A stretch of 64,000 nucleotides of DNA from Staphylococcus schleiferi. Lineage in GTDB: Bacteria; Bacillota; Bacilli; Staphylococcales; Staphylococcaceae. A program made the translations under genes and the position numbers. Position 1 is the stretch's first letter, and each line of letters opens with the position of its first letter. A model generated the notes under the pieces. That model was not told where the DNA came from, made no database searches, and was given only the letters and a program-made list of their open reading frames with translations. Where the stretch lies: assembly GCF_900458895.1 (NCBI RefSeq), contig NZ_LR962863.1, positions 1,860,001-1,924,000 of the forward strand. The letters are read 5' to 3'. This document shows positions 18,868 to 30,143 of this stretch, in pieces.

Positions 18868-20676
18868 TTATTTATCGCCTTGATTGTCTTTCATTTCTTG
18901 ATCTAATTCTTTCACGAGACGTTGAATACCTGGATGTTCTAAATGAATACCATCATAAGCAAAGTAATCCGTATGGCCTACGCCGACTTTATTCCAATCC
19001 ACTAATGTGACATGCTTATGTTTATTAGCGACTTTTTTCATTAACTGATTAACATGATCTTTATAGTCACGTGGCACTGTCGTATTAATTAGGTAAACAT
19101 CCGCTTTATCAAAATCTTTCACAATTTCTTCTAACTGCGCTTCATTGAAATCACCGTTTGTACCAATTTGAATGACGACTGGTTGCCCTGCTTTATTGTA
19201 ATCTGTATATTTCTTAGCAACGTTGAGCGCAACACCCATAGAACGCCCGACTTCTGCGTCAATGGTTGGTTTTTGATAATGATCATCTAAATAATAGCCC
19301 ATTCCTACTGTTAATGAATCCCCAATAAATAGAGGTGATTCTTTTTTAGGATCAAAAGATTTTTCATCAGTTGTTTTATCTTGCTTTTCAGGCTCGGGCT
19401 TTTTAGGTTTTTCTGTCGATTTATGATTTGTTTTATAAGCCGTTGCTTTTTGCTCTTGTTTTGCATAACCATCAAAATGTCCAGTTAATACAAATGCAGT
19501 TAACACAATGGCAGCTAAAACAAGTGGTGTACGAATAATCGAAGTCACTATTTTCTCTTTAAGGAAGAACGTTCTAAAACCATATCTTCTGAATGGCGTT
19601 TCCACAAATCGATAAGAAATTTCTGCCATAACAAACGTTAATACGACATCAATAATATACATGTAAAATGGGTACTGACCCGCTACAAAGTGATGGTGTA
19701 CAAATGTAACGATGACAAAATGCCATAAGTATAAACTATACAATCTTTTCCCTATATATAAGAAAAGTGGATTACCCATAAATCTAGAAAGTAAGCCCGA
19801 TGGTTGTACTACACTTGCAATAATAACTAAAGTCATTAATGAAATGGCGTAAAAGCCACCGCTATACAGAAAGTACTGTTGCTCATTCACAGCATAGAAT
19901 AACCATAATAAAGCACCTAATGCGATGATACCAAAAATATCAATCAGATTTCTCCCAAGTTGTGGTGGCTTAGCTTTCAACTTAAATGCTGGCCACACAA
20001 ATGCAAAGATAACACCTAATAATAGCGTTTGTAATCGTGTATCTGTTCCAAAATATGTACGTGAGTTATTCGCACCTGGTGCGGATAAATAAAACATTAA
20101 TGCTGCTGAAGCGATAGAAATGATAGCGAATACGACAACGACCCATTTTTTTCGTCTAAATAATTTTAAAAATAACATTAAAATAATAGGATAAAAAATA
20201 TAAAATTGCTCTTCTACAGCTAAAGACCATAAGTGCTTAAGTGGCATAGGTTTAAATTGATCAAAATAATCAACATCTTGGAAGATATACCACCAATTTG
20301 AGATGTAGAGTAAAGCTGCTATCGCATCACCTTTAATTGACTCTAAAAGCTTAGGGTCAAATGCTAAGACGTAGAGTACTGTAAATAAAGTAACAAATAA
20401 CATTGCTGGGATTAAACGCTTAAACCGTTTAATCCAAAAATTCACTAAATTGATTTCACCGTAATTTTCATATTCGTATAGTAGTAAAGATGTAATTAAA
20501 TAACCTGAAATAACAAAAAACGTATCTACACCTAAAAAACCACCAGATAGCCATTGAGAATTAAGATGATAAATGATAATCCCTATAACTGAAATCGCAC
20601 GCAAACCATCTAAACCCGGCAAATATCGTGGAGGATGCTTCAATCGTTTCATTCCAGTAAAATTATTATGAGACAT
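18868..20676 (-). CDS. OatA-type acyltransferase with SGNH domain
   Basis: A 602-residue two-part O-acetyltransferase. The N-terminal acyltransferase-3 domain (about 11 membrane helices) begins PRYLPGLDGLRAISVIGIII and has GFLGVDTFFVISGYLITSLL and LKHLWSLAVEEQFYIFYP. After a Lys/Glu-rich linker (about 405-445) comes an extracellular SGNH domain: GDSLTVG (Ser), IQIGTNGDF, and YDGIHLEHPG (Asp-His). This architecture O-acetylates MurNAc and gives lysozyme resistance in OatA. Length equals OatA, but staphylococci also carry a paralogue, so I do not assign the symbol. It lies beside atl, whose substrate it could modify. Confidence 0.85.
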   Translation of the reverse strand: MSHNNFTGMKRLKHPPRYLPGLDGLRAISVIGIIIYHLNSQWLSGGFLGVDTFFVISGYLITSLLLYEYENYGEINLVNFWIKRFKRLIPAMLFVTLFTVLYVLAFDPKLLESIKGDAIAALLYISNWWYIFQDVDYFDQFKPMPLKHLWSLAVEEQFYIFYPIILMLFLKLFRRKKWVVVVFAIISIASAALMFYLSAPGANNSRTYFGTDTRLQTLLLGVIFAFVWPAFKLKAKPPQLGRNLIDIFGIIALGALLWLFYAVNEQQYFLYSGGFYAISLMTLVIIASVVQPSGLLSRFMGNPLFLYIGKRLYSLYLWHFVIVTFVHHHFVAGQYPFYMYIIDVVLTFVMAEISYRFVETPFRRYGFRTFFLKEKIVTSIIRTPLVLAAIVLTAFVLTGHFDGYAKQEQKATAYKTNHKSTEKPKKPEPEKQDKTTDEKSFDPKKESPLFIGDSLTVGMGYYLDDHYQKPTIDAEVGRSMGVALNVAKKYTDYNKAGQPVVIQIGTNGDFNEAQLEEIVKDFDKADVYLINTTVPRDYKDHVNQLMKKVANKHKHVTLVDWNKVGVGHTDYFAYDGIHLEHPGIQRLVKELDQEMKDNQGDK

Positions 20677-20943
20677 AGCTGATTTCTCCTATTCCATTTT
20701 TTTAAGGAACGATTTATAGATATACGCCCTTCAATTTACCACAAAAATAGTAGATTTTAAACCGTGAGTCGATGAGGTTTTGCAAAATAAAATAATCTTA
20801 TGCTTCAAAGTTCTTTTTTATTTTTGTTTGGGCATTGTATAAAATAAGTATGCTATTAATTTATCATATATACATTTTCATTGCATTTTTGAAGGTATTT
20901 ATAATACATTAACTATGAGATTGTTAAAAGGAGTCACCTATTT

Positions 20944-21951
20944 ATGACAAATGTGAAAAAAAGAGATGCATTTTTTGATAATGCACGTGCTGTTTTAATA
21001 TTTCTTGTCGTTTTAGGACATTTAATTAGGCCTTATGTTGATACTCATATTGCGATTAATGCATTATATTTGCTTATTTATAGTTTTCACATGCCCGCCT
21101 TTCTATTCATCTCTGGCTATTTCGCCAATAATGTGGGTAAATCTGGTTACATAGAAAAAGTAGGCAAAAAATTGTTAGGTCCATATCTCATCTTTTTTGC
21201 GTTCTTTTCAATTTATTACTTTATTACAGGAAAAAATAGTGAGTTAGACTTAGATCCATTTGAACCTGTTTTTGCACTATGGTTTTTATTAACACTGTTT
21301 TTCTTTAACGTCATTATCGTGATTGTCCGGCAGTTTAAACCTAAATACGTTTTACCTATCGCCATCATTGTGGCACTATTAGCAGGTTTTTCTTCAAATG
21401 TAGGAGACTATTTAAGTTGGTCACGTACACTCGTATTTTTCCCTATATTTTATGTTGGGTATTTATTAAACATTGAATTTAGCCATTTCGTTAAGATGAA
21501 ACGTTTTATTCCTATCTCTATTTTAGTTTTAGTAGGCTTTTTTGTAATTTATATCGTTCATCCTATCGATGCGGACTGGCTATTAGCAAGTACACCATAC
21601 AAACACGTGGACGGCATGCATGTACTGATGAGTCCGCTAAAAAGATTATCTTTATATGGTATTATCTTTGTCACGATGTTCTCTTTCTTTAACTTAGTGC
21701 CAAGACATCATCATTGGTATACTTATATAGGATCAAGAACAATGTATGTTTATTTATTACATGGCTTATTTATCGGTGCCATTCGAGGCCACCAATTTTA
21801 TCCTTTTATTGATACGCCAATTTTAGGATTACTTTATAATATAGTACTTTCAGGCTTTATCGTTTGGTTATGGTCGAGTGATTTTGTCGCGAAATGGACG
21901 AATCCTATGATTAATTTGCAACGGCCATCAAAGTTTAAACCTTATTTTTAG
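20944..21951 (+). CDS. acyltransferase-3 family membrane protein (fucose 4-O-acetylase-like)
   Basis: A 335-residue protein with about ten membrane helices. It starts RDAFFDNARAVLIFLVVLGH with the conserved His in VLGHLIRPYVD, then YSFHMPAFLFISGYF, the family signature. It lacks an extracytoplasmic SGNH domain, unlike the divergent neighbour. AAAGGAG lies before the ATG. The acceptor is unknown; wall or surface glycans are the usual targets. The 267-base gap to the OatA-like gene must hold both promoters. Confidence 0.8.
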   Translation: MTNVKKRDAFFDNARAVLIFLVVLGHLIRPYVDTHIAINALYLLIYSFHMPAFLFISGYFANNVGKSGYIEKVGKKLLGPYLIFFAFFSIYYFITGKNSELDLDPFEPVFALWFLLTLFFFNVIIVIVRQFKPKYVLPIAIIVALLAGFSSNVGDYLSWSRTLVFFPIFYVGYLLNIEFSHFVKMKRFIPISILVLVGFFVIYIVHPIDADWLLASTPYKHVDGMHVLMSPLKRLSLYGIIFVTMFSFFNLVPRHHHWYTYIGSRTMYVYLLHGLFIGAIRGHQFYPFIDTPILGLLYNIVLSGFIVWLWSSDFVAKWTNPMINLQRPSKFKPYF

Positions 21952-22058
21952 AGAAGATACCATTTAGAACATAATCATGTGTATGTATCGTTGACTATCA
22001 TTTTAGATAGCTTCTCATGCGTACACATGTTATTCTAAATGTTAACTTCTCTTTTTTT
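21951..22058 (+). terminator. long hairpin with U-tract between acyltransferase and aminotransferase
   Basis: AGAGAAG pairs with CTTCTCT, ATTTAGAA with TTCTAAAT and CATGTGTATG with CGTACACATG, giving a very long interrupted stem. It is followed directly by TTTTTT. The U-tract runs into AGGA, the Shine-Dalgarno of the next gene, so it may act as attenuator as well as terminator. Confidence 0.7.
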
Positions 22059-22074
22059 AGGACGTGATTTAAAA

Positions 22075-23250
22075 ATGAAATTAGAACTCAATACATATGC
22101 ACAATATTTAAGAGCCCCGAGTATCCGACAATTTTCAAGTCGAATTAATCAGCTAGATGATGTCATTAACCTTACAGTTGGCCAACCTGATTTTAATATG
22201 CCCGATATTGTTAAAAAGGCATATCAAACGGCTATTGAAAATAATCAGACGACCTATTCACATAATAAGGGACGATTGGATACACGTGAAGCAGTCTCTC
22301 AATACTATCAAACACGTTTCAATATCCATTACGACCCTGAAGAAATCATTATTACTAATGGCGCTTCTGAAGCATTAGACACTGTACTGCGCTGTATCAT
22401 CAATCCAGGTGATGAAATTCTACTTCCGGGTCCTGTTTATGCTGGCTATATTCCTTTAATTCAGACGCTCGGTGGTAAACCTATATTCATGGATACGCGA
22501 CAAAGTGGCTTTAAAGTGACACCTGAACGCATCAAACAACATATCACGCCAAAAACACGTGCGATACTGCTCAATTATCCATCTAATCCTACTGGCGCCA
22601 TACTTTCTGAAGCAGAAGTGACGGCACTCGTCGACACTTTGAAAACATTGCCGATTTTTATTATTAGTGATGAAATCTATGCAGAAAATACATTTCACGC
22701 CACACATACGTCGTTTGCACGCTTTGAATCCATTCGGGACCAATTATTGCTGATTAATGGTTTAAGCAAATCACATTCAGCTACAGGCATCCGTATTGGC
22801 TTTTTATCTGGCCCTCAATATTTAATAGACCGTTTAACATTTATGCACGCTTATAATTGTATTTGTGCCAATGTTCCGGCTCAAATGGCTACGATTGCTG
22901 CATTAACTGAGGCTACAGATGCGCCTCAAACGATGAATGCAGCATATATGAAGCGCCGTGATTTCTTGATTGAATCATTAACAGATATGGGCTTTGAATT
23001 AGAAGGGCAACCTGAAGGAGCGTTTTATATCTTTCCTAACATTCAAAACTTTACCGATGATGACTTTGCATTTTGTGTCGATGTTTTAGAAACCGTTGGC
23101 GTCGCTATGGTTCCTGGATCTTCTTTTACGGATTATGGAAAAGGTTATGTTCGTATTTCATATGCCTATGATATGAAGTCATTAGAAGAAGGCATGGCGC
23201 GCTTAAGACAATACCTACAAAACAAATATGCAGACCGTTTAATCAACTAA
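22075..23250 (+). CDS. class I/II aminotransferase (PatA-like)
   Basis: A PLP-dependent fold-type I aminotransferase of 391 residues from the chosen start (MKLELNTYAQYL). I prefer this ATG to the in-frame one at 22039, which lies inside the terminator hairpin; AGGA is 13 bases before it. Motifs: NLTVGQPDFNMPD, LLNYPSNPTGAILS, SDEIYAE, and INGLSKSHSATGIRIGF with the Schiff-base lysine and phosphate-binding arginine. It is close to the PatA/YkrV-type enzymes; N-acetyl-diaminopimelate or aromatic/branched substrates are possible. It is convergent with menB, as in S. aureus. Confidence 0.85.
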   Translation: MKLELNTYAQYLRAPSIRQFSSRINQLDDVINLTVGQPDFNMPDIVKKAYQTAIENNQTTYSHNKGRLDTREAVSQYYQTRFNIHYDPEEIIITNGASEALDTVLRCIINPGDEILLPGPVYAGYIPLIQTLGGKPIFMDTRQSGFKVTPERIKQHITPKTRAILLNYPSNPTGAILSEAEVTALVDTLKTLPIFIISDEIYAENTFHATHTSFARFESIRDQLLLINGLSKSHSATGIRIGFLSGPQYLIDRLTFMHAYNCICANVPAQMATIAALTEATDAPQTMNAAYMKRRDFLIESLTDMGFELEGQPEGAFYIFPNIQNFTDDDFAFCVDVLETVGVAMVPGSSFTDYGKGYVRISYAYDMKSLEEGMARLRQYLQNKYADRLIN

Positions 23251-23380
23251 AAAAGTCTCCATTATAGACATATCATTAAAATAATGAATAAGCTTGTTTG
23301 CTTAAAAATACTTTATTCACTAAAAATCAGAGTGATTTAAGATAATTAAAAACACTCATCTATAATTTCCTTTACAAACT

Positions 23381-23426
23381 AAAAAAGCCGATGGACACAT
23401 TGATTACCTCACGTCCATCGGTTTTT
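23381..23426. terminator. bidirectional terminator between patA-like gene and menB
   Basis: CCGATGGAC pairs with GTCCATCGG, with AAAAAAG on one side and GTTTTT on the other, so it serves both convergent genes. Confidence 0.85.
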
Positions 23427-23455
23427 ATTTTTGATGACTTTTCCTTCTTTTCAAC

Positions 23456-24274
23456 TTATGGGAATTTAGGGAATTGATCGAAATCAGGATCACGTTTTTC
23501 TTTAAACGCGTCTCTGCCTTCTTTTGCTTCATCTGTTGTGTAATACAAGAGTGTTGCGTCACCTGCAAATTGTTGTAATCCAGCTAAACCATCTGTATCT
23601 GCATTCATTGCTGCTTTTAAGAATCGTAAAGCTGTTGGAGAATGACGCATGATTTCTTTACACCATTTCACTGTTTCATCTTCAACATCTGCTAAAGGAA
23701 CGACTGTATTCGCCATACCCATGTCAAGTGCTTGTTGTGCATCGTATTGACGACATAAATACCAAATTTCACGTGCTTTTTTGTGTCCTACGATACGTGC
23801 AAGGTAGCCTGAACCATAACCTGCGTCAAATGAACCCACTTTTGGTCCAGTTTGTCCAAAACGTGCATTATCTGCAGCAATTGTTAAATCACATACGACT
23901 TGAAGAACGTTTCCTCCACCGATAGCATAACCTTTAACCATCGCAATAACCGGTTTTGGAATGACACGAATTAAACGTTGTAAATCTAATACATTCAAAC
24001 GTGGGATTTGGTCATCTCCAACGTAGCCCCCATGACCGCGTACTTTTTGGTCTCCACCTGAACAAAACGCTTTGTCGCCTTCTCCAGTTAAAATGATGAC
24101 ACCTACACGCTCGTCATCACGCGCACGTGTGAAAGCATCAATCATTTCTTGTACAGTATTAGGTGTAAATGCGTTATGTACATGTGGACGGTTAATTGTA
24201 ACTTTTGCAATCCCTTCAAAAAATTCGTATTTAATTTCTTTATACTCTTTTAATGTTTCCCATTGTCTTTCCAT
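23456..24274 (-). CDS. menB: 1,4-dihydroxy-2-naphthoyl-CoA synthase
   Basis: A 272-residue crotonase-fold enzyme closing the second ring in menaquinone synthesis (o-succinylbenzoyl-CoA to DHNA-CoA). Motifs: ITINRP-type start ([12 protein letters not shown]), [16 protein letters not shown] (oxyanion hole and CoA loop), [20 protein letters not shown] and [14 protein letters not shown], all typical of MenB. It lies 12 bases after menH in the operon menF-menD-menH-menB. GGAGG precedes the start. Confidence 0.95.
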   Translation of the reverse strand: MERQWETLKEYKEIKYEFFEGIAKVTINRPHVHNAFTPNTVQEMIDAFTRARDDERVGVIILTGEGDKAFCSGGDQKVRGHGGYVGDDQIPRLNVLDLQRLIRVIPKPVIAMVKGYAIGGGNVLQVVCDLTIAADNARFGQTGPKVGSFDAGYGSGYLARIVGHKKAREIWYLCRQYDAQQALDMGMANTVVPLADVEDETVKWCKEIMRHSPTALRFLKAAMNADTDGLAGLQQFAGDATLLYYTTDEAKEGRDAFKEKRDPDFDQFPKFP

Positions 24275-24286
24275 GGTTGGCCTCCT

Positions 24287-25081
24287 CTAGTAACCTTTAA
24301 TAAACTCCAATAATATTGTATCAAATTTGGGTGAATCTTCCACATGAACCGTATGGCCTACGCGTTCTACAATTTCTAAACTCGCATTAGGTAACGCCGC
24401 TTTCATTTGATGTGCAATCGATACAAACTTCTCATCCCATTCACCAACAATCAATTGTACAGGTAACTCTAAAGTATTCAACTGATCCCATAAATTCGGC
24501 ATATGGCCCGTTCCGTAATCTGTTAAAGCTTTAATTAAGCCTGCTGTGTTCTGTGCCATTCTTAACTGACGCACTTGAAGCTGTTTCGATTCAGATATCC
24601 ATCGTTGTGTCTGAAATAATGGCAACTTCTCCCAATCATTCACAAATACTTCGAGCCCTGCAATCTCAAGGACACGTGCACGTGCTGCATCCACTTGTTG
24701 TCGCTCATGACGTGCGACAGGATCTTGAATTCCTGGAGAACCACTTTCGAGTATTAAACCTGACAACAATGAAGCGTGATTGAGTGCATAATAAAGTGCT
24801 ACCCGCGCCCCCATTGAATAGCCGTGTAAATAAATAGCTTGGCTTTCAAATTGTTGAAGCACCAAATGCAATTCAGAAGTAATCCAATCAAAATCCCATT
24901 GAATATCCATGGGAGATTGATCTTGTCCGTGTCCTGGAAGATCGACACAAACTACGTCCGCTTCTCTTGTCAATATCTCGATATGTGAATCAAATGTGCG
25001 TTGATCACTGATAAACCCATGTAGCAATACTAAAACCTTGTTGCTCGGTTGTTGTGCCCGATGCCAATTATAATGTAACAT
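24287..25081 (-). CDS. menH: SHCHC synthase (alpha/beta hydrolase)
   Basis: A 264-residue alpha/beta hydrolase that eliminates pyruvate from SEPHCHC to give SHCHC in menaquinone synthesis. Nucleophile serine in [12 protein letters not shown]; oxyanion region [13 protein letters not shown]; acid Asp in VGEWDEKF; His in [14 protein letters not shown]. Its start overlaps the menD stop by 14 bases, so the two are co-translated. Length is normal. Confidence 0.9.
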   Translation of the reverse strand: MLHYNWHRAQQPSNKVLVLLHGFISDQRTFDSHIEILTREADVVCVDLPGHGQDQSPMDIQWDFDWITSELHLVLQQFESQAIYLHGYSMGARVALYYALNHASLLSGLILESGSPGIQDPVARHERQQVDAARARVLEIAGLEVFVNDWEKLPLFQTQRWISESKQLQVRQLRMAQNTAGLIKALTDYGTGHMPNLWDQLNTLELPVQLIVGEWDEKFVSIAHQMKAALPNASLEIVERVGHTVHVEDSPKFDTILLEFIKGY

Positions 25082-26738
25082 TTACAATTTCACTCAATTT
25101 CTGATAAAGATTTTGATGGGCGTCATAATTTTTTTCACGATTCGTCATCACTTCAAACAATGTTGGTGTCATCGTCGTCAAATTAGCATATTCAAATGCC
25201 TGTAAGTCTTGAATACGCTTAAAATTAAAATCATAAAGTAATGCAGTGTATTCAAAGTTCAACCCTGTAGGTGTTCCGAATAAGCGTTCAAAATGTTGGG
25301 AAGCACTCTTTTTCTGTGGTAAATATGAGAAAATACCGCCTCCATCATTATTGAGTAGCACAATATTCATATGAATGTCATTCAATTTAGACATAAGCAT
25401 ACCATTCATATCATGGTAAAAGGCAATATCCCCAATAAGTAATGTTACTTTTTGATGAACAGCCATACCTAAAGCAGTTGAGACAACCCCATCTATTCCG
25501 TTTGCACCTCTATTGGCATAAATACGACCGCGTTGATTAAAATATAAATTATCAATATCACGTATTGGCATACTATTGCTTACAAACAAACAGTCTTCAT
25601 CCGTTAATTTATCCAGTAACTGACTCACATATGCAGACTCATCATTAGCGTTTTTTTGATGCTCCGTAATCGTTAAACGGGCTTGTTCTTCCATATTTTG
25701 CCATTGACTCAGCCACATTTTACGATATGTGCCAGGCACCTCACCTAAAGCTCTAAAAAAGTCATTCGGTGACATTTCAAAAAAGTAATCCGGTTTTTTA
25801 GGAAATGCGTCTACGTTTGAACTGTTTTGAACTAAAATTTGATCTGCATCTGTTGTTTTCAACCATTGATTTAATTTTTTAGATACGACCGGCTTTCCTA
25901 CTCTAATAACAAAATCGGCTTCAATTTCAAGTCCAGCACGCAAAAGTAAATCATAGGTTGCAATCACATTTGGATGTTGTGTGGCACGTATGCCATTTAA
26001 TGCATCCGCAAGTATCGGTAAATCATACACGGTAGCAAACGTTAAAATTTGTGATATATCTTGATGTTGCATATCACCAACGACAATTAAGCCTTTCGCT
26101 TGCTTCAATGTTTTTTCAATACGACTTAAATCTATTGATTTTTGATATTTAGGACGGTCATACGTCTCTGTTTTCAGTAAGTCTAAACGTGATAAGTCGG
26201 GTGTAAGGGGCTCGCGAAACGGCAAATTAAAATGGACAGGCCCTTGTTGGGGTCCGTCAAAATATTGACTCGCTTTTTGGATTTGATATGCGTTGAATTC
26301 AGTCATATGCACTGTACCATCTGCTATTGGCAAATCGCATTGAAACCGAACATAATTTTGAAACATCCCCACTTGATTAATCGCTTGTGGTGCCCCTACA
26401 TTTCGAAGCTCATGTGGTCTATCACTCGTTAATACGACAAGTGGCAGACGACTAATATGGCTTTCTGCGATGGCAGGGACATAATTCGCAGCGGCAGTAC
26501 CAGAAGTACATACGATTGCAACCGGACGTTGACTTCCCTTCATTAATCCTAATGCAAAAAAAGCAGCACTTCTTTCATCTGGATGAATCCATGTTTTAAT
26601 TTCAGGATGACACTCCAACGCCAAAGCGATTGGTGTCGAACGAGAACCTGGACTAATCACTACTTCTCGCAAGCCATACGCATAGAGCTCAGAAACGAAA
26701 TGAAAAACTTGTTCTGTTAAATCACTTTGATTAGTCAT
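25068..26738 (-). CDS. menD: SEPHCHC synthase (MenD)
   Basis: A 556-residue thiamine diphosphate enzyme joining isochorismate and 2-oxoglutarate. N-terminal [15 protein letters not shown] and [20 protein letters not shown] (catalytic-Glu region) and the C-terminal ThDP fold [15 protein letters not shown] followed by [15 protein letters not shown] are diagnostic. Overlaps menF by 8 bases and menH by 14. Confidence 0.95.
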   Translation of the reverse strand: MTNQSDLTEQVFHFVSELYAYGLREVVISPGSRSTPIALALECHPEIKTWIHPDERSAAFFALGLMKGSQRPVAIVCTSGTAAANYVPAIAESHISRLPLVVLTSDRPHELRNVGAPQAINQVGMFQNYVRFQCDLPIADGTVHMTEFNAYQIQKASQYFDGPQQGPVHFNLPFREPLTPDLSRLDLLKTETYDRPKYQKSIDLSRIEKTLKQAKGLIVVGDMQHQDISQILTFATVYDLPILADALNGIRATQHPNVIATYDLLLRAGLEIEADFVIRVGKPVVSKKLNQWLKTTDADQILVQNSSNVDAFPKKPDYFFEMSPNDFFRALGEVPGTYRKMWLSQWQNMEEQARLTITEHQKNANDESAYVSQLLDKLTDEDCLFVSNSMPIRDIDNLYFNQRGRIYANRGANGIDGVVSTALGMAVHQKVTLLIGDIAFYHDMNGMLMSKLNDIHMNIVLLNNDGGGIFSYLPQKKSASQHFERLFGTPTGLNFEYTALLYDFNFKRIQDLQAFEYANLTTMTPTLFEVMTNREKNYDAHQNLYQKLSEIVNVTL

Positions 26739-28125
26739 ACTCAGTCACCCCTAGTGCCTCCATCATTGGTTTAAATTTTAAAGCTGTTTCTGCCACTTCT
26801 TCAGCTGCATTAGATTCTTGAACAATACCTGCACCAGCAAAAAGCAAGGCTTGATGTCGGTTCATTAACATCGAACGAATCGCCACAATAAACTCACAAT
26901 CATCATACATATCAATCATGCCTACAGGTGCCCCGTATAAACCACGTGCGCCGAATTCATGCGCTTCAATATAATCTAATGCACGCGCTTTCGGGTAACC
27001 CCCAAGTGCAGGTGTTGGATGCAAATCATCTATCAATTCGATATATGATTTTTGTGCAAGTGGGCCACCTATCTCTGTATATAAATGATATAAATGATCA
27101 TTTTTTAAAATTTTAGGTTCCTTATTATAGTCGACATGCGTCGTAAAAGGTCGTATATCTTCGAGTATGCTTTCGACTACAATTTCATGTTCAACTAAGT
27201 TTTTTTCATCTTTCAGAAAAGCTTCGACATGTGCTTGGTCTACTTTTTCATCATGCGTACGACGAATTGTTCCTGCAACGGCTTTCGTAGATAATTCCCC
27301 GTTAGTAACTTTAAACAATTGTTCCGGTGTTTGAGATATAAAAACATCTTCTTCGGATTCTAAAACAAATAGATAACTGTTTTTTTCATTTTGTAAAGCC
27401 CGATAAAGTATCGTTGGAATACTTAAATCTGCATCAAATTGCACCATACGTCTGCGCGATAACACAATTTTTTCATCATGAGCTAACTGTTCTGTTGTCT
27501 TTGCAACTAAAGCTTCCCACTCATCTTTATATATGTCTTCCATACGTTTCACCGGTGGCGGTGTCGTATCTTTTATTTCTATTGTTTCTAAATGATTCAA
27601 TTGATCGAATAGCGCATTAAATTGATCTATAGAAAACGTTTCTTTTTGTACTGTATAAGTTAAAAACGTTTCATCGTTTACTTGTGATATTAAAACTTCA
27701 GGCAAAATAAAGTGATTCACACCAAAACGGCGCCATTCATCCCCCAGACGCTTTGTAGAAAACTGAAACCCCCCACAAATTCGTAAATGATGGCGCTCAG
27801 AATCAGGATGGATTAATGCAATGTTGTCTTTAAACTTTTCCCATTCTTTAAAAATAGAGCGTTTATTTGTGAAATCATTTTTAATTTTTGTTGCAACACG
27901 GTAACCAAAAAAAGTTGTTTTACTATCATTTAACTGAAAGTAAAAACGATCTCCTGCATCTTCTTTTGACATTTCAAACAACGTAATCGGATCCAATTGC
28001 TTTTGCAACTTCACTTCAATCGAAACCCATTGCTGTGTCGTTTGTTTGACCGCATCCATGATTGCCTGTTCACAGACGTCAACAGTCATCTCATTCTCAC
28101 TTCTTTCATCATAATCAAGTTTCAT
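26731..28125 (-). CDS. menF: isochorismate synthase
   Basis: A 464-residue chorismate-binding enzyme, first step of menaquinone synthesis (chorismate to isochorismate). Chorismate-binding motifs: [38 protein letters not shown] and [20 protein letters not shown]. First gene of menFDHB, with GGAG before the first ATG; a second in-frame ATG twelve codons later (MTVDVCEQ) is possible. Divergent from menA across 135 bases. Confidence 0.93.
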   Translation of the reverse strand: MKLDYDERSENEMTVDVCEQAIMDAVKQTTQQWVSIEVKLQKQLDPITLFEMSKEDAGDRFYFQLNDSKTTFFGYRVATKIKNDFTNKRSIFKEWEKFKDNIALIHPDSERHHLRICGGFQFSTKRLGDEWRRFGVNHFILPEVLISQVNDETFLTYTVQKETFSIDQFNALFDQLNHLETIEIKDTTPPPVKRMEDIYKDEWEALVAKTTEQLAHDEKIVLSRRRMVQFDADLSIPTILYRALQNEKNSYLFVLESEEDVFISQTPEQLFKVTNGELSTKAVAGTIRRTHDEKVDQAHVEAFLKDEKNLVEHEIVVESILEDIRPFTTHVDYNKEPKILKNDHLYHLYTEIGGPLAQKSYIELIDDLHPTPALGGYPKARALDYIEAHEFGARGLYGAPVGMIDMYDDCEFIVAIRSMLMNRHQALLFAGAGIVQESNAAEEVAETALKFKPMMEALGVTEYD

Positions 28126-28192
28126 CCATTACTCCATTCTAACATTTTTAATCGTCGTTGTGTTCGCAAGTGTCTTTCTTATAATATTATTA

Positions 28193-28221
28193 TTGATTTA
28201 ATAGTAAAATTTATTTATAAT
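28193..28221 (+). promoter_or_regulatory. menA promoter
   Basis: TTGATT at 28193-28198 and TATAAT at 28216-28221, 17-base spacer, 39 bases before the menA ATG, which is preceded by AGAGG. Confidence 0.65.
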
Positions 28222-28260
28222 AGGCATGTATTATAAATATTATAAAAAGAGGTTATTGAT

Positions 28261-29199
28261 ATGGCGACTGAATTTGAAAAACATTCAACATTTCACAAAT
28301 ACTGGTTACTCATGCGCCCACATACACTCACTGCTTCTGTTGTTCCAGTTTTAGTCGGAACTGCAACTGCTAAACTTTTTTTATTAGGCAGCGAAGATCA
28401 TTTACGCTTTAGTCTATTCTTAGCAATGTTGGTCGCTTGTTTACTCATCCAAGCTGCTACGAACATGTTTAATGAATACTATGACTTTAAAAAAGGTCTA
28501 GATGATCATGAGTCAGTTGGTATCGGTGGTGCCATTGTCCGTAACGGCATGACACCTGGACACGTTTTAAGACTCGCACTCATTTTTTACGTCATCGCAG
28601 CTTTACTTGGACTATACTTAGCAATCCAAACTTCATTTTGGTTAATACCTGTCGGACTTTTATGTATGGCAGTAGGCTACCTTTATACAGGCGGGCCATT
28701 CCCAATCTCATGGACGCCCCTTGGTGAATTATTCTCTGGTGTATTCATGGGGATGATTATTATCGTCATCGCTTTTTACATACAAACAGGCAATCTTCAA
28801 AACTATGCTTTTTGGATTAGCATTCCAATTGTAATTACTATCGGCCTCATTAATATGGCTAATAATATTCGTGACCGCGTCAAAGACAAACAAAGCGGTC
28901 GTCGTACATTGCCTATTTTATTAGGCAAACGTGGCTCGCTTATTTTTATGGCAACATGCTACATTTTAGCATATCTATTCGTGATTTATACGGCACTTTT
29001 CAAAGATGGTGGATCCCTCTTCTATTTACTTGCATTGTTAAGTTTTCCACTGCCAATCAAAGTTTATCGCCGTTTCAAAAAGAACGATACGCCACAAACA
29101 ATGATGCCGGCAATGGCAGCAGCAGGAAAAACAAATACATTTTTCGGTGTTTTGTATGCATTAGGCATTTATATCAGCGCTTTACTGGGTGGCGTATAA
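28261..29199 (+). CDS. menA: 1,4-dihydroxy-2-naphthoate polyprenyltransferase
   Basis: A 312-residue UbiA-superfamily membrane enzyme with about nine helices that prenylates DHNA to demethylmenaquinone. First Asp-rich motif NMFNEYYDFKKGLD, second NNIRDRVKDKQSGRRTLPI; the entry RPHTLTASVVPVLVGTA is typical. It stands divergent to menFDHB, the usual staphylococcal arrangement, with a terminator at 29248-29304. Confidence 0.95.
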   Translation: MATEFEKHSTFHKYWLLMRPHTLTASVVPVLVGTATAKLFLLGSEDHLRFSLFLAMLVACLLIQAATNMFNEYYDFKKGLDDHESVGIGGAIVRNGMTPGHVLRLALIFYVIAALLGLYLAIQTSFWLIPVGLLCMAVGYLYTGGPFPISWTPLGELFSGVFMGMIIIVIAFYIQTGNLQNYAFWISIPIVITIGLINMANNIRDRVKDKQSGRRTLPILLGKRGSLIFMATCYILAYLFVIYTALFKDGGSLFYLLALLSFPLPIKVYRRFKKNDTPQTMMPAMAAAGKTNTFFGVLYALGIYISALLGGV

Positions 29200-29247
29200 A
29201 ACCTCCAGTACGCATTCATTTTATGTGATTAATTTTTAAATCATGAC

Positions 29248-29304
29248 GGGTGTGGAAGTACGAAATCTCGCTTCAATGATGAGATGTCACTTCCCACCCT
29301 TTTC
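29248..29304 (+). terminator. menA terminator
   Basis: GGGTGTGGAAGT pairs with ACTTCCCACCC around an inner stem, followed by TTTTCTTTTTT. Confidence 0.75.
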
Positions 29305-29372
29305 TTTTTTCAAAAGTCTCTTGTAGACTATCAATTTCATTGTAATGATATATAGCGATATATACAAATGTT

Positions 29373-30143
29373 TTAATCCGCTTTAATTTGAATTAACTGA
29401 TGGCGATAATTAAAAAATTGTCGATAGCTTAAATAAGTTGCAACAAGCGCTGAAATGATCGTTGCCGTTGTATGAATAAAAACAACCATGAGTTGAAATT
29501 TAATCGCTTGTAAAGGTGGAACACCGGCAATAATAAGCCCAGTCATCATTCCTGGAATAGAGACTAGCCCGTATGTTTTTACTGAGTCGATTGTCGGAAC
29601 AATTGCTACTTTAATACTCTCACTAATTGCATCTTTTGCAGCTAATGAAGGTCCCGCACCTAACGATAATTTTGCTTCAATAGATTCTGTCTCTTTCGTA
29701 AAAATCCGATCTAAATTTTGATAACTCAAATTAATCGCAATCATCCCGTTACTCCCTACCATACCAGCAACCGGAATAATTTCATTCGGCTTAAAGCTTA
29801 TCGCACCAGTTAACAGAACGCCTCCTAAAGAAAGAACAGCACCTGTCATTATTCCAGCAAACGAAACCCAAAAAACATGGTGCATAATTTTTGAAGCACG
29901 TTTTCGTGTATTCGCTGCAGCATTAATCATAATGACTACTATCAAAGCAATAACAATCCATACTTGTTCTAACTTGAAGACAAATTCTAACAAATAACCA
30001 ATAATGACCAACTGAATCACTGCACGTATCGCAGCAATAATTAAATCTTTTGCGATATGCAATCTTTCTTTAAAAGAAATCAGTATCGGAATCAATAACA
30101 ATAAAGACGTTAACAACAAAGAAGTTGTACTCATCATAATCAT
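29373..30143 (-). CDS. FetB/YbbM-type ABC transporter permease (UPF0014)
   Basis: A 256-residue protein with about seven membrane helices. It has the family features AAIRAVIQLVIIGYLL, SNGMIAINLSYQNLDR and GLVSIPGMMTGLIIAGVPPL. In E. coli the homologue FetB works with FetA and is reported to help iron homeostasis under oxidative stress; the substrate in staphylococci is not known to me. The start overlaps the ATPase stop (ATGA). Last gene of a GNAT-ATPase-permease operon. Confidence 0.85.
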   Translation of the reverse strand: MIMMSTTSLLLTSLLLLIPILISFKERLHIAKDLIIAAIRAVIQLVIIGYLLEFVFKLEQVWIVIALIVVIMINAAANTRKRASKIMHHVFWVSFAGIMTGAVLSLGGVLLTGAISFKPNEIIPVAGMVGSNGMIAINLSYQNLDRIFTKETESIEAKLSLGAGPSLAAKDAISESIKVAIVPTIDSVKTYGLVSIPGMMTGLIIAGVPPLQAIKFQLMVVFIHTTATIISALVATYLSYRQFFNYRHQLIQIKAD

